A stretch of DNA of 64,000 bases, taken from NCBI RefSeq assembly GCF_003569005.1, contig NZ_BCUR01000004.1, positions 551,425-615,424 of the forward strand, read 5' to 3'. The stretch comes from Vibrio superstes (GTDB taxonomy: Bacteria > Pseudomonadota > Gammaproteobacteria > Enterobacterales > Vibrionaceae). Below, one piece after another: positions 50,880-59,987 of the stretch. The notes under the pieces were generated by a model. The model did no database searches. It had not been told where the DNA came from and saw only the letters and a list, made by a program, of their open reading frames with translations. The position numbers were made by a program, and so were the translations under genes. How positions within the stretch are numbered: position 1 is the stretch's first letter; each line of letters starts with the position of its first letter.

Positions 50880-50934
50880 GCCTGTGATCCCTTTCCTTAT
50901 CTTTCCCTTATTTGATTGCTATTGTCACCACGGC

Positions 50935-50950
50935 AAGAAAGCGCTTTCTT
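50935..50950. promoter_or_regulatory. Perfect 16-bp LacI-family operator
   Basis: AAGAAAGCGCTTTCTT is a perfect palindrome with central CG, 15 bp before the ATG of a LacI-type gene. It fits autorepression. A 13/16 match lies upstream of the porin at 49165. Confidence 0.7.
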
Positions 50951-50965
50951 TTTAAGGTCGAGAAT

Positions 50966-51976
50966 ATGGCAACAATCAAGGACGTTTCAGAACTGGCAGG
51001 AGTATCTCAAGCCACGGTTTCACGCGTAGTAAATGGTACTAGTCGGGTGAGTCACACCAAAAAACTAAAGGTTGAAAAAGCCATCAGAGAACTTGGCTAC
51101 AAACTGAGCGCTTTTGGACGAACCCCAAGTAACACGAGAACGGGTAGTATCGGGATCATTGTTCCTGAGCTTGGAGGACCGTTTTACTCTGAGATCTTGA
51201 ATAACATTGAAAGCACGCTTAGTCGCTATGGTTACCACACCGTGGTCACGTCAGGTCAATCCTCAGAGCATTACCAAAAAGAATCCATAGAGTTCCTGCT
51301 GGGAAGAAGAGTCGACGGGATCATTCTACTCACACCGAACCTTACCGATGACTATTTGATCAATCTAGAAGATCAAGGTGTCCCTTTAGTGGTTCTCAAT
51401 CGTACAATCCCTGAGATGCCTCGCAGTTGTATCAATATTGACAATGAACTGGGCGGACGTATCGCCACGCAGCACCTCATCAAGCAGGGGCACACATCCA
51501 TTGCTTGTATCTCTGGTCCTTTATCAGAGGCAGATGCTAGAGCTCGTTTACTTGGTTATCGCAGAGCGCTTGAAGAAGCTGATATTCCATATGACGAGAT
51601 GTTGGTGTGTGAAGGCGGATATACCGAGACTTCTGGTAATACGGTCATGGCAAAACTGCTACGCCGAGAACGTGAGTTCACGGCTGTGTTTGCTTGTAAC
51701 GATCATATGGCGTTTGGCGCTTATGAGACGCTACGCGAAGAGGGGATCTCTGTACCAGAGGATATTTCGCTGATTGGTTTTGATAACGTTAATTTTGCCC
51801 GTTACTTAACACCAGCTTTAACAACCGTCAGTTTCCCAATAAAAGAAATGTGTATGGAGGCGGTAGAGTTGATGTTCCAAAAACTGAATAAAAACCAAAC
51901 TCAAGTACGCTATCGTCTATTACCTTCGTTGGTGATCCGTGACTCTGTTGCGGAAAAGTCACTGATTCATGCATAG
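50966..51976 (+). CDS. LacI-family transcriptional regulator 1
   Basis: A 336-residue regulator. The N-terminal HTH is TIKDVSELAGVSQATVSRVVNG, followed by a periplasmic-binding-protein-like effector domain (GSIGIIVPELGGPFYSEIL onward, ending ...PSLVIRDSV). It probably senses a sugar. The start is ATG 50966 with AAGGTCGAG upstream. A longer frame from 50912 would include the operator palindrome and is rejected. It likely controls itself and the LamB-like porin through the shared operator. The effector is not identifiable. Confidence 0.88.
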   Translation: MATIKDVSELAGVSQATVSRVVNGTSRVSHTKKLKVEKAIRELGYKLSAFGRTPSNTRTGSIGIIVPELGGPFYSEILNNIESTLSRYGYHTVVTSGQSSEHYQKESIEFLLGRRVDGIILLTPNLTDDYLINLEDQGVPLVVLNRTIPEMPRSCINIDNELGGRIATQHLIKQGHTSIACISGPLSEADARARLLGYRRALEEADIPYDEMLVCEGGYTETSGNTVMAKLLRREREFTAVFACNDHMAFGAYETLREEGISVPEDISLIGFDNVNFARYLTPALTTVSFPIKEMCMEAVELMFQKLNKNQTQVRYRLLPSLVIRDSVAEKSLIHA

Positions 51977-51995
51977 AGAGCGAGTGAGTTTTACT

Positions 51996-53000
51996 ATGGA
52001 TATCTCTAAGGTTAAAAGGAAAGTCACAGTACACCACGTAGCCAAAGAGGCGGGAGTTTCTGCAAGCACAGTTTCTCGATTTTTGAATCAAACCACCTTC
52101 GTTGCAGAAGACAAACGCAAACAGATTTTAGAGGCCATCCGCAAAACAGGTTACCAAACTCAAATTGCTAACAGTAAGTCGTCATTGAGAAGTCGAACCA
52201 TTGGCGTGCTAGTACAAAATCCGGAAAGCCCTCATAACACTCGAATCTTAGAAGATATGGAAAAGGTGCTGTTTTCCTATGGCTATACCATCTTGATTGC
52301 CGCTGGGCACTGGAAGATAAAAAACCAGCTACATGGGTTGGAGTATTTAAAGAAAAGTGGGGTAGATGGGGTTATAGCCGTGATGGGCAACCTGAAAGAA
52401 CAGCATATTCAGGAGTACGCGAAGGCGATCCCTATCATCGCTGTAGGCTATCGAATATCAGGGCACAATATTCACTCACTTTGCAATGACAATACTATTG
52501 GCGGGTATATGGCTACCCTACACTTGCTACAAAAGGGGCATAAGAGGATAGCTCACATTAAAGGGGTGCAAGAGCAACCCGATGGAGTAACGCGTTGTGA
52601 TGGATATAAACGAGCTTTGACCGAGGCTGGCTTGAAAATCGATCCACAATTGATCAAGCAAGGGGATTTTGGCTCTGAGATGGGGTATCAAAAAACCATT
52701 GAGCTGATTGAGTCCCGCACCCCATTTACGGCTATTTTTGCCGCGAACGATCAAACGGCCTATGGCGCTATAAAAGCCATTCATGATAAAGGCTTACGAG
52801 TACCTGAAGATATTGCCGTGATTGGCTTTGATGACCTCGCAACCTCTCGTTACTTCACTCCCTCTTTGACCACTATGCGCCAACCCGTTGAAGAAATAGG
52901 GGCAACCTGTGCGGAGTCTATGGTGAGGTTTTTAGAGGCGGGGAAGCAACTGAAACCGCGGCTTCCCCCTATCGAACTGATTGTCAGGCAATCCACCTAA
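51996..53000 (+). CDS. LacI-family transcriptional regulator 2
   Basis: A 334-residue regulator with HTH TVHHVAKEAGVSASTVSRFLNQ and a sugar-binding domain (RTIGVLVQNPESPHNTRILEDM onward). It is clearly a different paralogue from regulator 1, with low similarity outside the HTH. I start at ATG 51996 with GAGTGAG upstream; an ATG at 51969 overlapping the previous stop by 8 bp is possible. It is probably cotranscribed with regulator 1. Target genes and ligand are unknown. It is convergent with ubiV. Confidence 0.86.
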   Translation: MDISKVKRKVTVHHVAKEAGVSASTVSRFLNQTTFVAEDKRKQILEAIRKTGYQTQIANSKSSLRSRTIGVLVQNPESPHNTRILEDMEKVLFSYGYTILIAAGHWKIKNQLHGLEYLKKSGVDGVIAVMGNLKEQHIQEYAKAIPIIAVGYRISGHNIHSLCNDNTIGGYMATLHLLQKGHKRIAHIKGVQEQPDGVTRCDGYKRALTEAGLKIDPQLIKQGDFGSEMGYQKTIELIESRTPFTAIFAANDQTAYGAIKAIHDKGLRVPEDIAVIGFDDLATSRYFTPSLTTMRQPVEEIGATCAESMVRFLEAGKQLKPRLPPIELIVRQST

Positions 53001-53011
53001 CGAGTTTCAGT

Positions 53012-53893
53012 TTAGTGGTTATTGCGTAACTCCAGACCCGCGATCTGATGCCAGTAGCCATTGCACTGGCGATCTTCAATCACTATAGGGCTATTACCCT
53101 TTTCATTTGCTTTAAAAGCATCAAGATGGCTGAAGGTATCTACGCCTAGCGGGCTCAAACGAACCACATCGACCAAGCCTTGCATCGATGGGATGTCGTT
53201 TCCTAGGTTATAGCAATAACCTGACTGAGTCTGGATACCATTGAGGTTGAACACCGTTTGTCCTTCTTGGCTGTCCACCTTAAGACCTGTTGGGTACTTG
53301 ATGCAGCAGGTCTCACAGTCATCTTTTGCCTTGTTTTCTGCGCGAGCGGTAAAGCAGCGTGCAGAGTAAGCCAGAGGCAGATAACCGTGACTAAATACTT
53401 CAACTTCGAACTTATTACGAATACCAATCTCATCACATTGATTCAAGGTATTGGATAGCCAATCGCGAGATAACTCGACCGGCATACACCAACGAATCAT
53501 CCCTTGCTTAAGGAATAGGTTGAGCGTATGAGCGTTATAGGTATTAACCGCAGGCCCTACAACAAATGGCACGCCTTTTTCATTGGCCAGTTGAATAGCG
53601 GAGACATCATTAGCTTCAATGGCGAAGTCACCGTTATCGATGTACTTCTTCATTATGTTCACTTCGCTAGGGGCTTCAAGTAGTGCCATTGTGGAGAGCA
53701 CGACTTGTTTGCCTGAATCAGCAAGCTCTTTTGCGATATCAAACCAATGCTTTGGTCTCACTTCTCTGCGTTTTGAGCACACTGACTCACCCAGATAAAT
53801 AACATCGGCATTGGATTGTTTTGCTTGCTGATAAAAGCTTTCTACATCTTGTTTTGGCCAAAAGTAGAGTAGAGGCCCTAATGAATATTTCAT
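53012..53893 (-). CDS. ubiV: UbiV, oxygen-independent ubiquinone hydroxylation protein
   Basis: A 293-residue U32-family protein. Four cysteines, C39, C180, C193 and C197, match the [4Fe-4S] ligands known in E. coli UbiV. With UbiU and UbiT it hydroxylates ubiquinone precursors anaerobically. The start is ATG 53893 with AGGAGAAATT upstream; a longer frame to 53917 would overlap ubiU. It lies 14 bp after ubiU on the same strand. Confidence 0.94.
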   Translation of the reverse strand: MKYSLGPLLYFWPKQDVESFYQQAKQSNADVIYLGESVCSKRREVRPKHWFDIAKELADSGKQVVLSTMALLEAPSEVNIMKKYIDNGDFAIEANDVSAIQLANEKGVPFVVGPAVNTYNAHTLNLFLKQGMIRWCMPVELSRDWLSNTLNQCDEIGIRNKFEVEVFSHGYLPLAYSARCFTARAENKAKDDCETCCIKYPTGLKVDSQEGQTVFNLNGIQTQSGYCYNLGNDIPSMQGLVDVVRLSPLGVDTFSHLDAFKANEKGNSPIVIEDRQCNGYWHQIAGLELRNNH

Positions 53894-53907
53894 GTTAATT
53901 TCTCCTA

Positions 53908-54921
53908 CTATTGCCATTTGCGATGATAAGCGCCGAGGGTGGTTTGGGTACCTTCTGATACATTAGCCAGTGCTTTGTCCCATTCAGGCTGTACCTGGTA
54001 GTTTTCTGGATCTCGTTGATAGGCATCAATTGCTGCGCGCCATGTACGAGTCACCTGCTCAACATAAGCAGGACTGCGTTGTCGGCCTTCAATTTTCACT
54101 GATGCGACATTCGCGGCAAATAGCTCAGGCAGTAGAGATAGGGTATTTAAACTGGTAGGTTCTTCTAGAGCATGGTAGAGCTTGTTCTCACCCTCAACGG
54201 TGGCATTGAAGCGCCCCTTACATAGGGTTGGGTAACCCGCATTTTCACCTTGAGCGTAGCGATCAATTAAGATCTCGTTCAGTCTCGATTCCAGGCCAGA
54301 ATCGGTTTCTTGCCAGCGAACATATTTAGCTGGAGAGCATGCGCCAACGGTGTTTGGGGATTCACCTGTCAGGTAAGAAGACAGGTAACAGCGACCTTCA
54401 GACATGATGCATAGGCTACCAAAAGCAAAGACTTCTAGCTCCACGTCAGAGGTGAGGTTTCTAGAAAGTTGTTTAACCTGGTGAATGGATAGCACTCGTG
54501 GTAGAACCACACGCTTAATATTGAAGTTACTGTGGTAGTAATCAACGGCGGCGACGTTGGTCGCGGATGCTTGAACCGACAGATGAAGCTCAAGCTCAGG
54601 GTAGCGTCTTGCGGCGTATTCTAACACAGCAATATCGGCCACAATGAGGGCATCAATGCCATTTTGCGCAGCCATATCCACCGCATTGGTCCATCGCTCA
54701 AACCCTGATGGTTGAGCAAAGGTATTTAATGCCACGTGAATTTTCTTGTTGGCGTTGTGCACATACTGCACCGCTTTCTCGAATTTTTTACCGTTGAAGT
54801 TTAAACCAGCGAAGTGACGGGCATTAGTATCGTCTTTAAAGCCGACATAAACCGCATCAGCGCCACAATCAATGGCTGTTTTCAGTGCAGGTAGATTACC
54901 CGCGGGGCAGAGTAGTTCCAT
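53908..54921 (-). CDS. ubiU: UbiU, oxygen-independent ubiquinone hydroxylation protein
   Basis: A 337-residue U32-family protein. It starts MELLCPAGNLPALKTAIDCGADAVYVG. Cysteines C171, C178, C195 and C234 correspond in spacing to the iron-sulfur ligands of E. coli UbiU. It forms a heterodimer with UbiV. It is divergent from ubiT across 178 bp, as in E. coli. I saw no convincing FNR site in that gap. Confidence 0.94.
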   Translation of the reverse strand: MELLCPAGNLPALKTAIDCGADAVYVGFKDDTNARHFAGLNFNGKKFEKAVQYVHNANKKIHVALNTFAQPSGFERWTNAVDMAAQNGIDALIVADIAVLEYAARRYPELELHLSVQASATNVAAVDYYHSNFNIKRVVLPRVLSIHQVKQLSRNLTSDVELEVFAFGSLCIMSEGRCYLSSYLTGESPNTVGACSPAKYVRWQETDSGLESRLNEILIDRYAQGENAGYPTLCKGRFNATVEGENKLYHALEEPTSLNTLSLLPELFAANVASVKIEGRQRSPAYVEQVTRTWRAAIDAYQRDPENYQVQPEWDKALANVSEGTQTTLGAYHRKWQ

Positions 54922-55099
54922 AATTCTGATAATTTACTGAGCAAATAGTGAAGCAGTTTATCTATAGGTGATGAGTCGGTAATTGATATGGGGCAGTTTT
55001 GTTATTCGCCTGTATGATTTTTAATCACGCTACGTAGTAGTTTGACCAAACTCAGTTCATTTATTTGCGCAATTCAGTATGATGAGCACCAAACTATGA

Positions 55100-55651
55100 A
55101 TGAGAGTAGTAATCGTGCTTGAGAGAGTTAGACAACAATTAGTCGCAAATGCCGCGACCATTTTTCGTGTTCCAGCCAAATTAATGCCAGCAAAGATTCA
55201 AAGTATGACCCTATTAGAAGGCCTCAAGCTTGCTTTTAAAGAAGCATTGGAAGATGGCGATTTTGAATTTCTTGAGGGTAAGTGGCTGAAGGTTTCTGTT
55301 AGCGATATGGATCTTAGTTGGTTCATCAGTTGTGATGACGGACAGTTATTAGTCAGTACTGAACAAACTGAGCATCATGTTAGCTTTAGTGGCTCATTGA
55401 ATGATCTGGTTCTCATTGCAGGAAGAAAAGAAGACCCCGATACTTTGTTTTTCCAACGTCGCTTAAGCATTGAAGGTGATACTGAACTAGGGTTAGAAGT
55501 TAAGAACCTAATGGACAGTGTTGACCTCGATGCACTACCAAAAACTGTGAGAGTTGGCTTGGAGCAATTAGCAACATTCGTTTCTAAAGGCGTTCAGACC
55601 TCAACTGAATTATCATCAAACTCGATGAGAGAGACTGAAAATGCTTATTAG
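55100..55651 (+). CDS. ubiT: UbiT, SCP2-domain accessory factor for anaerobic ubiquinone synthesis
   Basis: A 183-residue protein with an SCP2 sterol-carrier-like fold (about 40-140), which can bind the lipid ubiquinone intermediates and present them to UbiU/UbiV. Motifs include FRVPAKLMPAKIQ and the SFSGSLNDLVLIAGRKEDPDTLFFQRRLSIEGDTELGL stretch typical of this family. A GTG six codons in is an alternative start. It overlaps the next gene by 11 bp. Confidence 0.9.
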   Translation: MRVVIVLERVRQQLVANAATIFRVPAKLMPAKIQSMTLLEGLKLAFKEALEDGDFEFLEGKWLKVSVSDMDLSWFISCDDGQLLVSTEQTEHHVSFSGSLNDLVLIAGRKEDPDTLFFQRRLSIEGDTELGLEVKNLMDSVDLDALPKTVRVGLEQLATFVSKGVQTSTELSSNSMRETENAY

Positions 55652-56144
55652 AACTGAAGCGCCAGCGGACAACCTTGGAATTCTCGCTCTTTTAGAGCAC
55701 GCTTTCCCAACAGATGCAGAATCAAAGTTGGTTAACAGCCTTAGAGAGAATGGCAAAATTACCCTAAGTATCGTGGCAAGCGATGACGAAGGGAAAGTGA
55801 TCGGTTGTGCTCAGTTCTCACCGGTAACTCTTTCTGGTAATGATTATGGTTGGCAGGGATTAGCGCCTGTAGCCGTGCACGAAGATTACCGTAATCAGGG
55901 CATTGCTGAGAAGATGATCAAAGAAGGCCTAGATTCATTGTTGGAGTTTGGCTACTCTGCCTGTGTTGTGTTAGGTGAACCTGAATACTACTCTCGCTTC
56001 GGCTTCTCATGTGCTGAAAAGAACCGCTTTCGTTGTCAATGGGATCTACCTGTCGGTGTTTTTCAGGTATTAGATCTGACCGGTGAAAGCTTTGAGGGCC
56101 TTTCTGGTCTTATTGAATACTGTGAAGAATTTGATCAATTCTGA
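55641..56144 (+). CDS. GNAT-family acetyltransferase, YhbS-like
   Basis: A 167-residue GNAT fold with acetyl-CoA loop VHEDYRNQGIAEKMIKEGL and the VLGEPEYYSRFGF motif of YhbS-type proteins. In E. coli yhbS follows ubiT (yhbT), the same order as here. The substrate in this organism is unknown. It overlaps ubiT by 11 bp, so translation is coupled. Confidence 0.85.
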   Translation: MLIRTEAPADNLGILALLEHAFPTDAESKLVNSLRENGKITLSIVASDDEGKVIGCAQFSPVTLSGNDYGWQGLAPVAVHEDYRNQGIAEKMIKEGLDSLLEFGYSACVVLGEPEYYSRFGFSCAEKNRFRCQWDLPVGVFQVLDLTGESFEGLSGLIEYCEEFDQF

Positions 56145-56151
56145 GGCTCCA

Positions 56152-56553
56152 TTGAAATCAAACAACTCCTCTGCATTTTTAGCTGAAATGGACATTCAGG
56201 AGTGGCATCTTGCTCATCCTGAGAAACTTCAAGGCTATCAACAACCTGAGATCTCACTTGAGGATTCGGTTAAGCTATTGTTGGTGTCACCTCAAGTGCC
56301 TTCTGGGCACTATGCTGAATTTCTACAGAAAGTATTGAAGGCGATGAAGTTAGATCTTGATGATTGTCGCCATCTTTATCCTAACCAACTTCAGCAGTTG
56401 GGTGCACATTCCCTGCAATGGTTATGGTTCAGTGATTGTGCATCGCAACCACTAGATGATGTTAAAGTCATCGCTTCTCCAGCACTCTCTGAGATAGATG
56501 GTCACAACCAGAATCGTCGTCAACTATGGAATCAAATACAAGCCAATGCCTGA
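56152..56553 (+). CDS. holD: DNA polymerase III psi subunit HolD
   Basis: A 133-residue psi subunit, which links the clamp loader to chi and SSB. Motifs are EWHLAHPEKLQGY near the N terminus, KLLLVSPQVP and VIASPALSEIDGHNQNRRQLWNQI at the end. The best start is TTG 56152, seven bases after the GNAT stop, with GAGG upstream. A GTG at 56083 would overlap the GNAT gene by 62 bp. ATG 56188 would lose the N terminus and lacks an SD. Overlaps rimI by 8 bp. Confidence 0.85.
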   Translation: MKSNNSSAFLAEMDIQEWHLAHPEKLQGYQQPEISLEDSVKLLLVSPQVPSGHYAEFLQKVLKAMKLDLDDCRHLYPNQLQQLGAHSLQWLWFSDCASQPLDDVKVIASPALSEIDGHNQNRRQLWNQIQANA

Positions 56554-56989
56554 TCTTGTCCCGTTAGCGCCATCGCACCTTGAGAAGGTATGGCAGATAG
56601 AATCTAAAGCGCACTCTCATCCCTGGAAACGCTCTATGATTGATGATCTTGCCAGTCGCGGGGCTATGCACTTTGCTTTTGTCCAAGATGACCAAGTTGT
56701 CGGCTATTTTTATGCGCAGAATATTGTCGGTGAAGTGACCTTACTTAATGTCGCGATAGACCCGCAGTGCCAAGGTCAAGGACTGGGTAGCAAGTTGGTT
56801 GAGGGCTTTATTGAAATGTGTGAGCAAAAGGGGATTGATAGTATTTGGCTTGAGGTACGTGAATCAAATCAAATCGCTCAATCGCTATACCTTAACGCTG
56901 GTTTTAATGAAGTCGACAGACGCAACAACTATTACCCAACCGCTGGTGGTCGCGAAGATGCGATCATTATGAGTTATCTCTGCCTCTAA
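56546..56989 (+). CDS. rimI: Ribosomal protein S18-alanine N-acetyltransferase RimI
   Basis: A 147-residue GNAT enzyme acetylating the N terminus of S18. The acetyl-CoA loop is DPQCQGQGLGSKLVEGF, with the WLEVRESNQIAQSLYLNAGF motif after it. The start is ATG 56546, overlapping holD's stop; the longer frame from 56498 is a shadow within holD. holD-rimI is conserved in Gammaproteobacteria, usually leading on towards prfC. Confidence 0.94.
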   Translation: MPDLVPLAPSHLEKVWQIESKAHSHPWKRSMIDDLASRGAMHFAFVQDDQVVGYFYAQNIVGEVTLLNVAIDPQCQGQGLGSKLVEGFIEMCEQKGIDSIWLEVRESNQIAQSLYLNAGFNEVDRRNNYYPTAGGREDAIIMSYLCL

Positions 56990-56999
56990 TCTTTCTAAG

Positions 57000-57033
57000 A
57001 ATCGCTACGGCTTAAGTCAGTAGCGATTTTTTT
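57000..57033 (+). terminator. Terminator after rimI
   Basis: AATCGCTAC and GTAGCGATT pair around an 11-nt loop, followed by TTTTT. It ends the ubiT-GNAT-holD-rimI transcript. Confidence 0.85.
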
Positions 57034-57137
57034 ACCTATATTCACCTTGCTTCACATGAGTCACAGATAGCTCTTCCCGTTTTTTGCCCTCTCTACCCTT
57101 GCAGATACAACTGCTTCTCATTCACCCTTGCTATTTA

Positions 57138-57151
57138 TTGATCTAGATCAG
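57138..57151. promoter_or_regulatory. FNR-like site upstream of hcp
   Basis: TTGATCTAGATCAG matches TTGAT-N4-ATCAA at all but the last base. It lies about 105 bp before the hcp start, fitting anaerobic activation as for E. coli hcp-hcr. Confidence 0.65.
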
Positions 57152-57255
57152 TGAGGCATTAAGTTGCAATTAAAATGCTTCTTTAAAAGATCGCGAGATA
57201 CTAATATTTGCCACTCATAACATATATTTTAAATATCATTTAAAGGGAAGGCGAA

Positions 57256-58917
57256 ATGTTCTGTATTCAATGTGAGCAAACAATGCAAACTCCAGTTGCC
57301 AATGGCTGCCAATACGCCATGGGTATGTGTGGTAAAACAGCAGAGATTTCTGATCTACAAGACGTATTGATTTACATCCTTCAAGGTGTGAGTGCCTACG
57401 CCAACGCAGCGCGCGATCTAGGTGTTGTAGACTCACAAGCAGATGCGTATGTGCCACAAGCATTCTTTGCAACCTTGACCAACGTGAACTTCGATGATGC
57501 ACGTTTGATTGAATACACAGAGCAAGCTCTTTCTTACAAAGCTAAGCTGAAAGCGGCTTACGAGGCTGCATGTGTGCTGAAAAACGTTGAGCCTAAAGTG
57601 CTTGAAGGTGCAGCGCAGTTCACCATTGAAGCAGAAAAAGTCACCTTACTAAGCAAAGCAACGGATACTGCGCTGAACCACGATGTGAGTGAAGTGGGTG
57701 AAGATATCTTAGGTCTGCGTCTACTTGCTTTATATGGCCTAAAAGGTGTTGCAGCCTATATGGAACACGCTCGTATCCTTGGTCAGCAAAATGATCAAGT
57801 GTACGCTGAGTTCCACCGCATTATGGCTCGCCTTGGTGAGAACCCAAGTGAAATGAATGAGCTACTGGATCTTGCTATGGCATGTGGTCATTTGAACTAC
57901 AGCGTTATGCAAATGCTAGATACCGGTGAAACTGAGGCCTTTGGTCATCCTGTTCCTACTAAAGTGAACATGAAGCCCATCGCAGGAAAAGCGATCTTAG
58001 TATCAGGTCACGACCTTATTGACCTGAAATACATCCTTGAGCAAACCAAAGACAAGGGCATCAACGTGTATACGCACGGTGAGATGCTGCCTGCGCACGC
58101 ATACCCGGAACTGGGTGGTAAACACCCACATCTAGTCGGCAACTACGGCAGTGCTTGGCAAAATCAGCAAAAAGAATTTGCTAACTTCCCTGGCGCAATT
58201 GTGATGACGTCTAACTGTCTGATTAACCCAGAAACTAATGGTTATGCGGATCGTATGTTCACTCGTAATATCGTAGGCTGGCCTGGTGTTGAGCATCACA
58301 CTGGCCATGATTTCTCTGCAGTGATTGAGAAAGCGTTGGAGTGTGAAGGCTTCAAGTTTGACGAGATCCCACTATATACAACGACGGGTTTTGCTCATAA
58401 CGCATTAATGGAAGCAGCACCTGCAGTCATCGAACAGGTGAAAGCAGGCAATATCCGTCACTTCTTCCTAGTAGGCGGGTGTGATGGTGATAAAAAAGAG
58501 CGTAACTACTTTACAGAGTTCACCAAAGCAGCGCCTCAAGACACGCTGATTCTGACTCTAGCATGCGGTAAATTTAAGTTTAACGACCTTGAATTTGGCG
58601 ATATCAATGGCATTCCTCGTTTCCTAGATGTTGGTCAATGTAACGATGCCTATTCAGCCATTCAGCTTGCATTAGCACTGGCAGAGACATTTGAGTGCGG
58701 CGTTAATGAGTTGCCACTGTCCCTGATTCTGTCTTGGTTTGAGCAGAAAGCGATCGCAATATTGCTGACTTTACTGGCTTTGGGTATCAAGGATATTCGC
58801 GTGGGTCCAACAGCTCCAGCATTCTTAACCGATAACCTATTAAGTCACCTTAATGAACAAACGGGTCTTCGATTGATCACCACGGTAGAGCAGGACTTAG
58901 CTGATATCTTGGGTTAA
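57256..58917 (+). CDS. hcp: Hybrid cluster protein Hcp (class II)
   Basis: A 553-residue iron-sulfur-oxygen cluster enzyme that reduces nitric oxide or hydroxylamine and protects against nitrosative stress. The N-terminal cysteines C3, C6, C18 and C25 (C-x2-C-x11-C-x6-C) define the enterobacterial class II type with a [2Fe-2S] cluster. Hybrid-cluster ligands lie in [24 protein letters not shown] and [21 protein letters not shown] precedes the ATG. It is followed by its reductase hcr. Confidence 0.96.
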   Translation: MFCIQCEQTMQTPVANGCQYAMGMCGKTAEISDLQDVLIYILQGVSAYANAARDLGVVDSQADAYVPQAFFATLTNVNFDDARLIEYTEQALSYKAKLKAAYEAACVLKNVEPKVLEGAAQFTIEAEKVTLLSKATDTALNHDVSEVGEDILGLRLLALYGLKGVAAYMEHARILGQQNDQVYAEFHRIMARLGENPSEMNELLDLAMACGHLNYSVMQMLDTGETEAFGHPVPTKVNMKPIAGKAILVSGHDLIDLKYILEQTKDKGINVYTHGEMLPAHAYPELGGKHPHLVGNYGSAWQNQQKEFANFPGAIVMTSNCLINPETNGYADRMFTRNIVGWPGVEHHTGHDFSAVIEKALECEGFKFDEIPLYTTTGFAHNALMEAAPAVIEQVKAGNIRHFFLVGGCDGDKKERNYFTEFTKAAPQDTLILTLACGKFKFNDLEFGDINGIPRFLDVGQCNDAYSAIQLALALAETFECGVNELPLSLILSWFEQKAIAILLTLLALGIKDIRVGPTAPAFLTDNLLSHLNEQTGLRLITTVEQDLADILG

Positions 58918-58934
58918 TCCAAGCTAGATTCACA

Positions 58935-58956
58935 AAGAGGAGCCTAGCTCCTCTTA
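58935..58956 (+). other. Hairpin between hcp and hcr
   Basis: AAGAGGAGC-CTA-GCTCCTCTT is a perfect 9-bp stem followed by ATTTG, so it lacks a proper T-run. It may attenuate hcr or protect the hcp 3' end. Confidence 0.65.
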
Positions 58957-58983
58957 TTTGACCGCGATTTAAGAGTTTTCACG

Positions 58984-59967
58984 ATGCAATTAACCTGTAC
59001 TGATATTCGCCAAGACACTATTGATGTAACTACTTACTGGTTTGAAAGTAATGAAGAACTAGACTTCATTCCTGGTCAGTTTCTTCCTTTGGAGGTTGAG
59101 ATAGATGGACAACAGCATCAGCGTTGTTATTCGCTTGCCTCTCTTCCTGGAGATACTCATTGTAGTTTGACCATAAAGCGGGTTGATGGAGGGGTGGTTT
59201 CTAACTATTTGGCGGATAATTTTGTAATAGGCCAGAGTTTGACTTGTGGTGATGCCATGGGGGATTTCAATATCCAACTTATGGAGGAGCAGCCTGTGCT
59301 GATGTTAAGTGCAGGATGTGGAATTACCCCAGTTTATTCGATGCTACAGGCTCGTTTACGAGCTAATCCAGATGCCGATATTGTCTTTATTCATAGCGCA
59401 AGCACACCTAGTGATCGTATTTATGTGCAGGAATTGGAAGCGCTTGCCAAGCAACACGACAACCTGAAGCTTATCTGGGCCGTGAGCCGAGGTGATGAGT
59501 TAGGTCTTTATCAAGAGCGACTGAATCAAGACACTTTACAAAGCAATGTGCAGAACTTGTCTTCACGCGCTATTTTTATGTGTGGCCCTGAAGCGTACAT
59601 GGAATCTGCCAAGGTATGGTTTGAATCACTGGGCATAGACCCTACGCAAATCCATCATGAACAATTTCATGCTGCCATCGAAAATGTAGTCAGTAATTCG
59701 AATGAGCAATCTTATACATTGAGTGTCAATCAATCCCAAGTGACCATCTCCCAAGGAGAAACGGTATTGGAGGCACTTGAGAAAGAAGGATTACCAATTT
59801 TTGCTGCCTGTAGAGCTGGTGTGTGTGGCAGTTGTCGCTGTAAGGGTGATAAAGATAAAGTCACGAGTTCTACGACCGGCCCGCTTAGCCAACATGATGT
59901 TGAGCAAGGGTATTTTCTTGCCTGCACCAGTCAGGTTAATGACGATATGTATGTTGAAATTGGCTGA
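58984..59967 (+). CDS. hcr: NADH oxidoreductase Hcr
   Basis: A 327-residue electron donor for Hcp. The FAD-binding barrel has RCYSLAS. The NAD-binding domain has MLSAGCGITPVYSML and FMCGPEAYM. The C-terminal plant-type [2Fe-2S] ferredoxin domain has CRAGVCGSCRCK and a fourth Cys in FLACTSQ. It is 66 bp after hcp. A MITE-like element begins 20 bp after its stop. Confidence 0.94.
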   Translation: MQLTCTDIRQDTIDVTTYWFESNEELDFIPGQFLPLEVEIDGQQHQRCYSLASLPGDTHCSLTIKRVDGGVVSNYLADNFVIGQSLTCGDAMGDFNIQLMEEQPVLMLSAGCGITPVYSMLQARLRANPDADIVFIHSASTPSDRIYVQELEALAKQHDNLKLIWAVSRGDELGLYQERLNQDTLQSNVQNLSSRAIFMCGPEAYMESAKVWFESLGIDPTQIHHEQFHAAIENVVSNSNEQSYTLSVNQSQVTISQGETVLEALEKEGLPIFAACRAGVCGSCRCKGDKDKVTSSTTGPLSQHDVEQGYFLACTSQVNDDMYVEIG

Positions 59968-59987
59968 TTACTGGTCTTTTATTACTA

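Noticed and set aside
54922..55099. FNR box between ubiU and ubiT
   Set aside because: The best candidate, TGAT-TTTTA-ATCA, has a five-base spacer instead of four. An AGTTTG-AC-CAAACT palindrome at 55039 is not an FNR site.
57160..57255. NsrR site before hcp
   Set aside because: AAAATGCTTC and ATATTTTAAATAT stretches are AT-rich and vaguely similar, but no clear AAGATGC-type palindrome is present.
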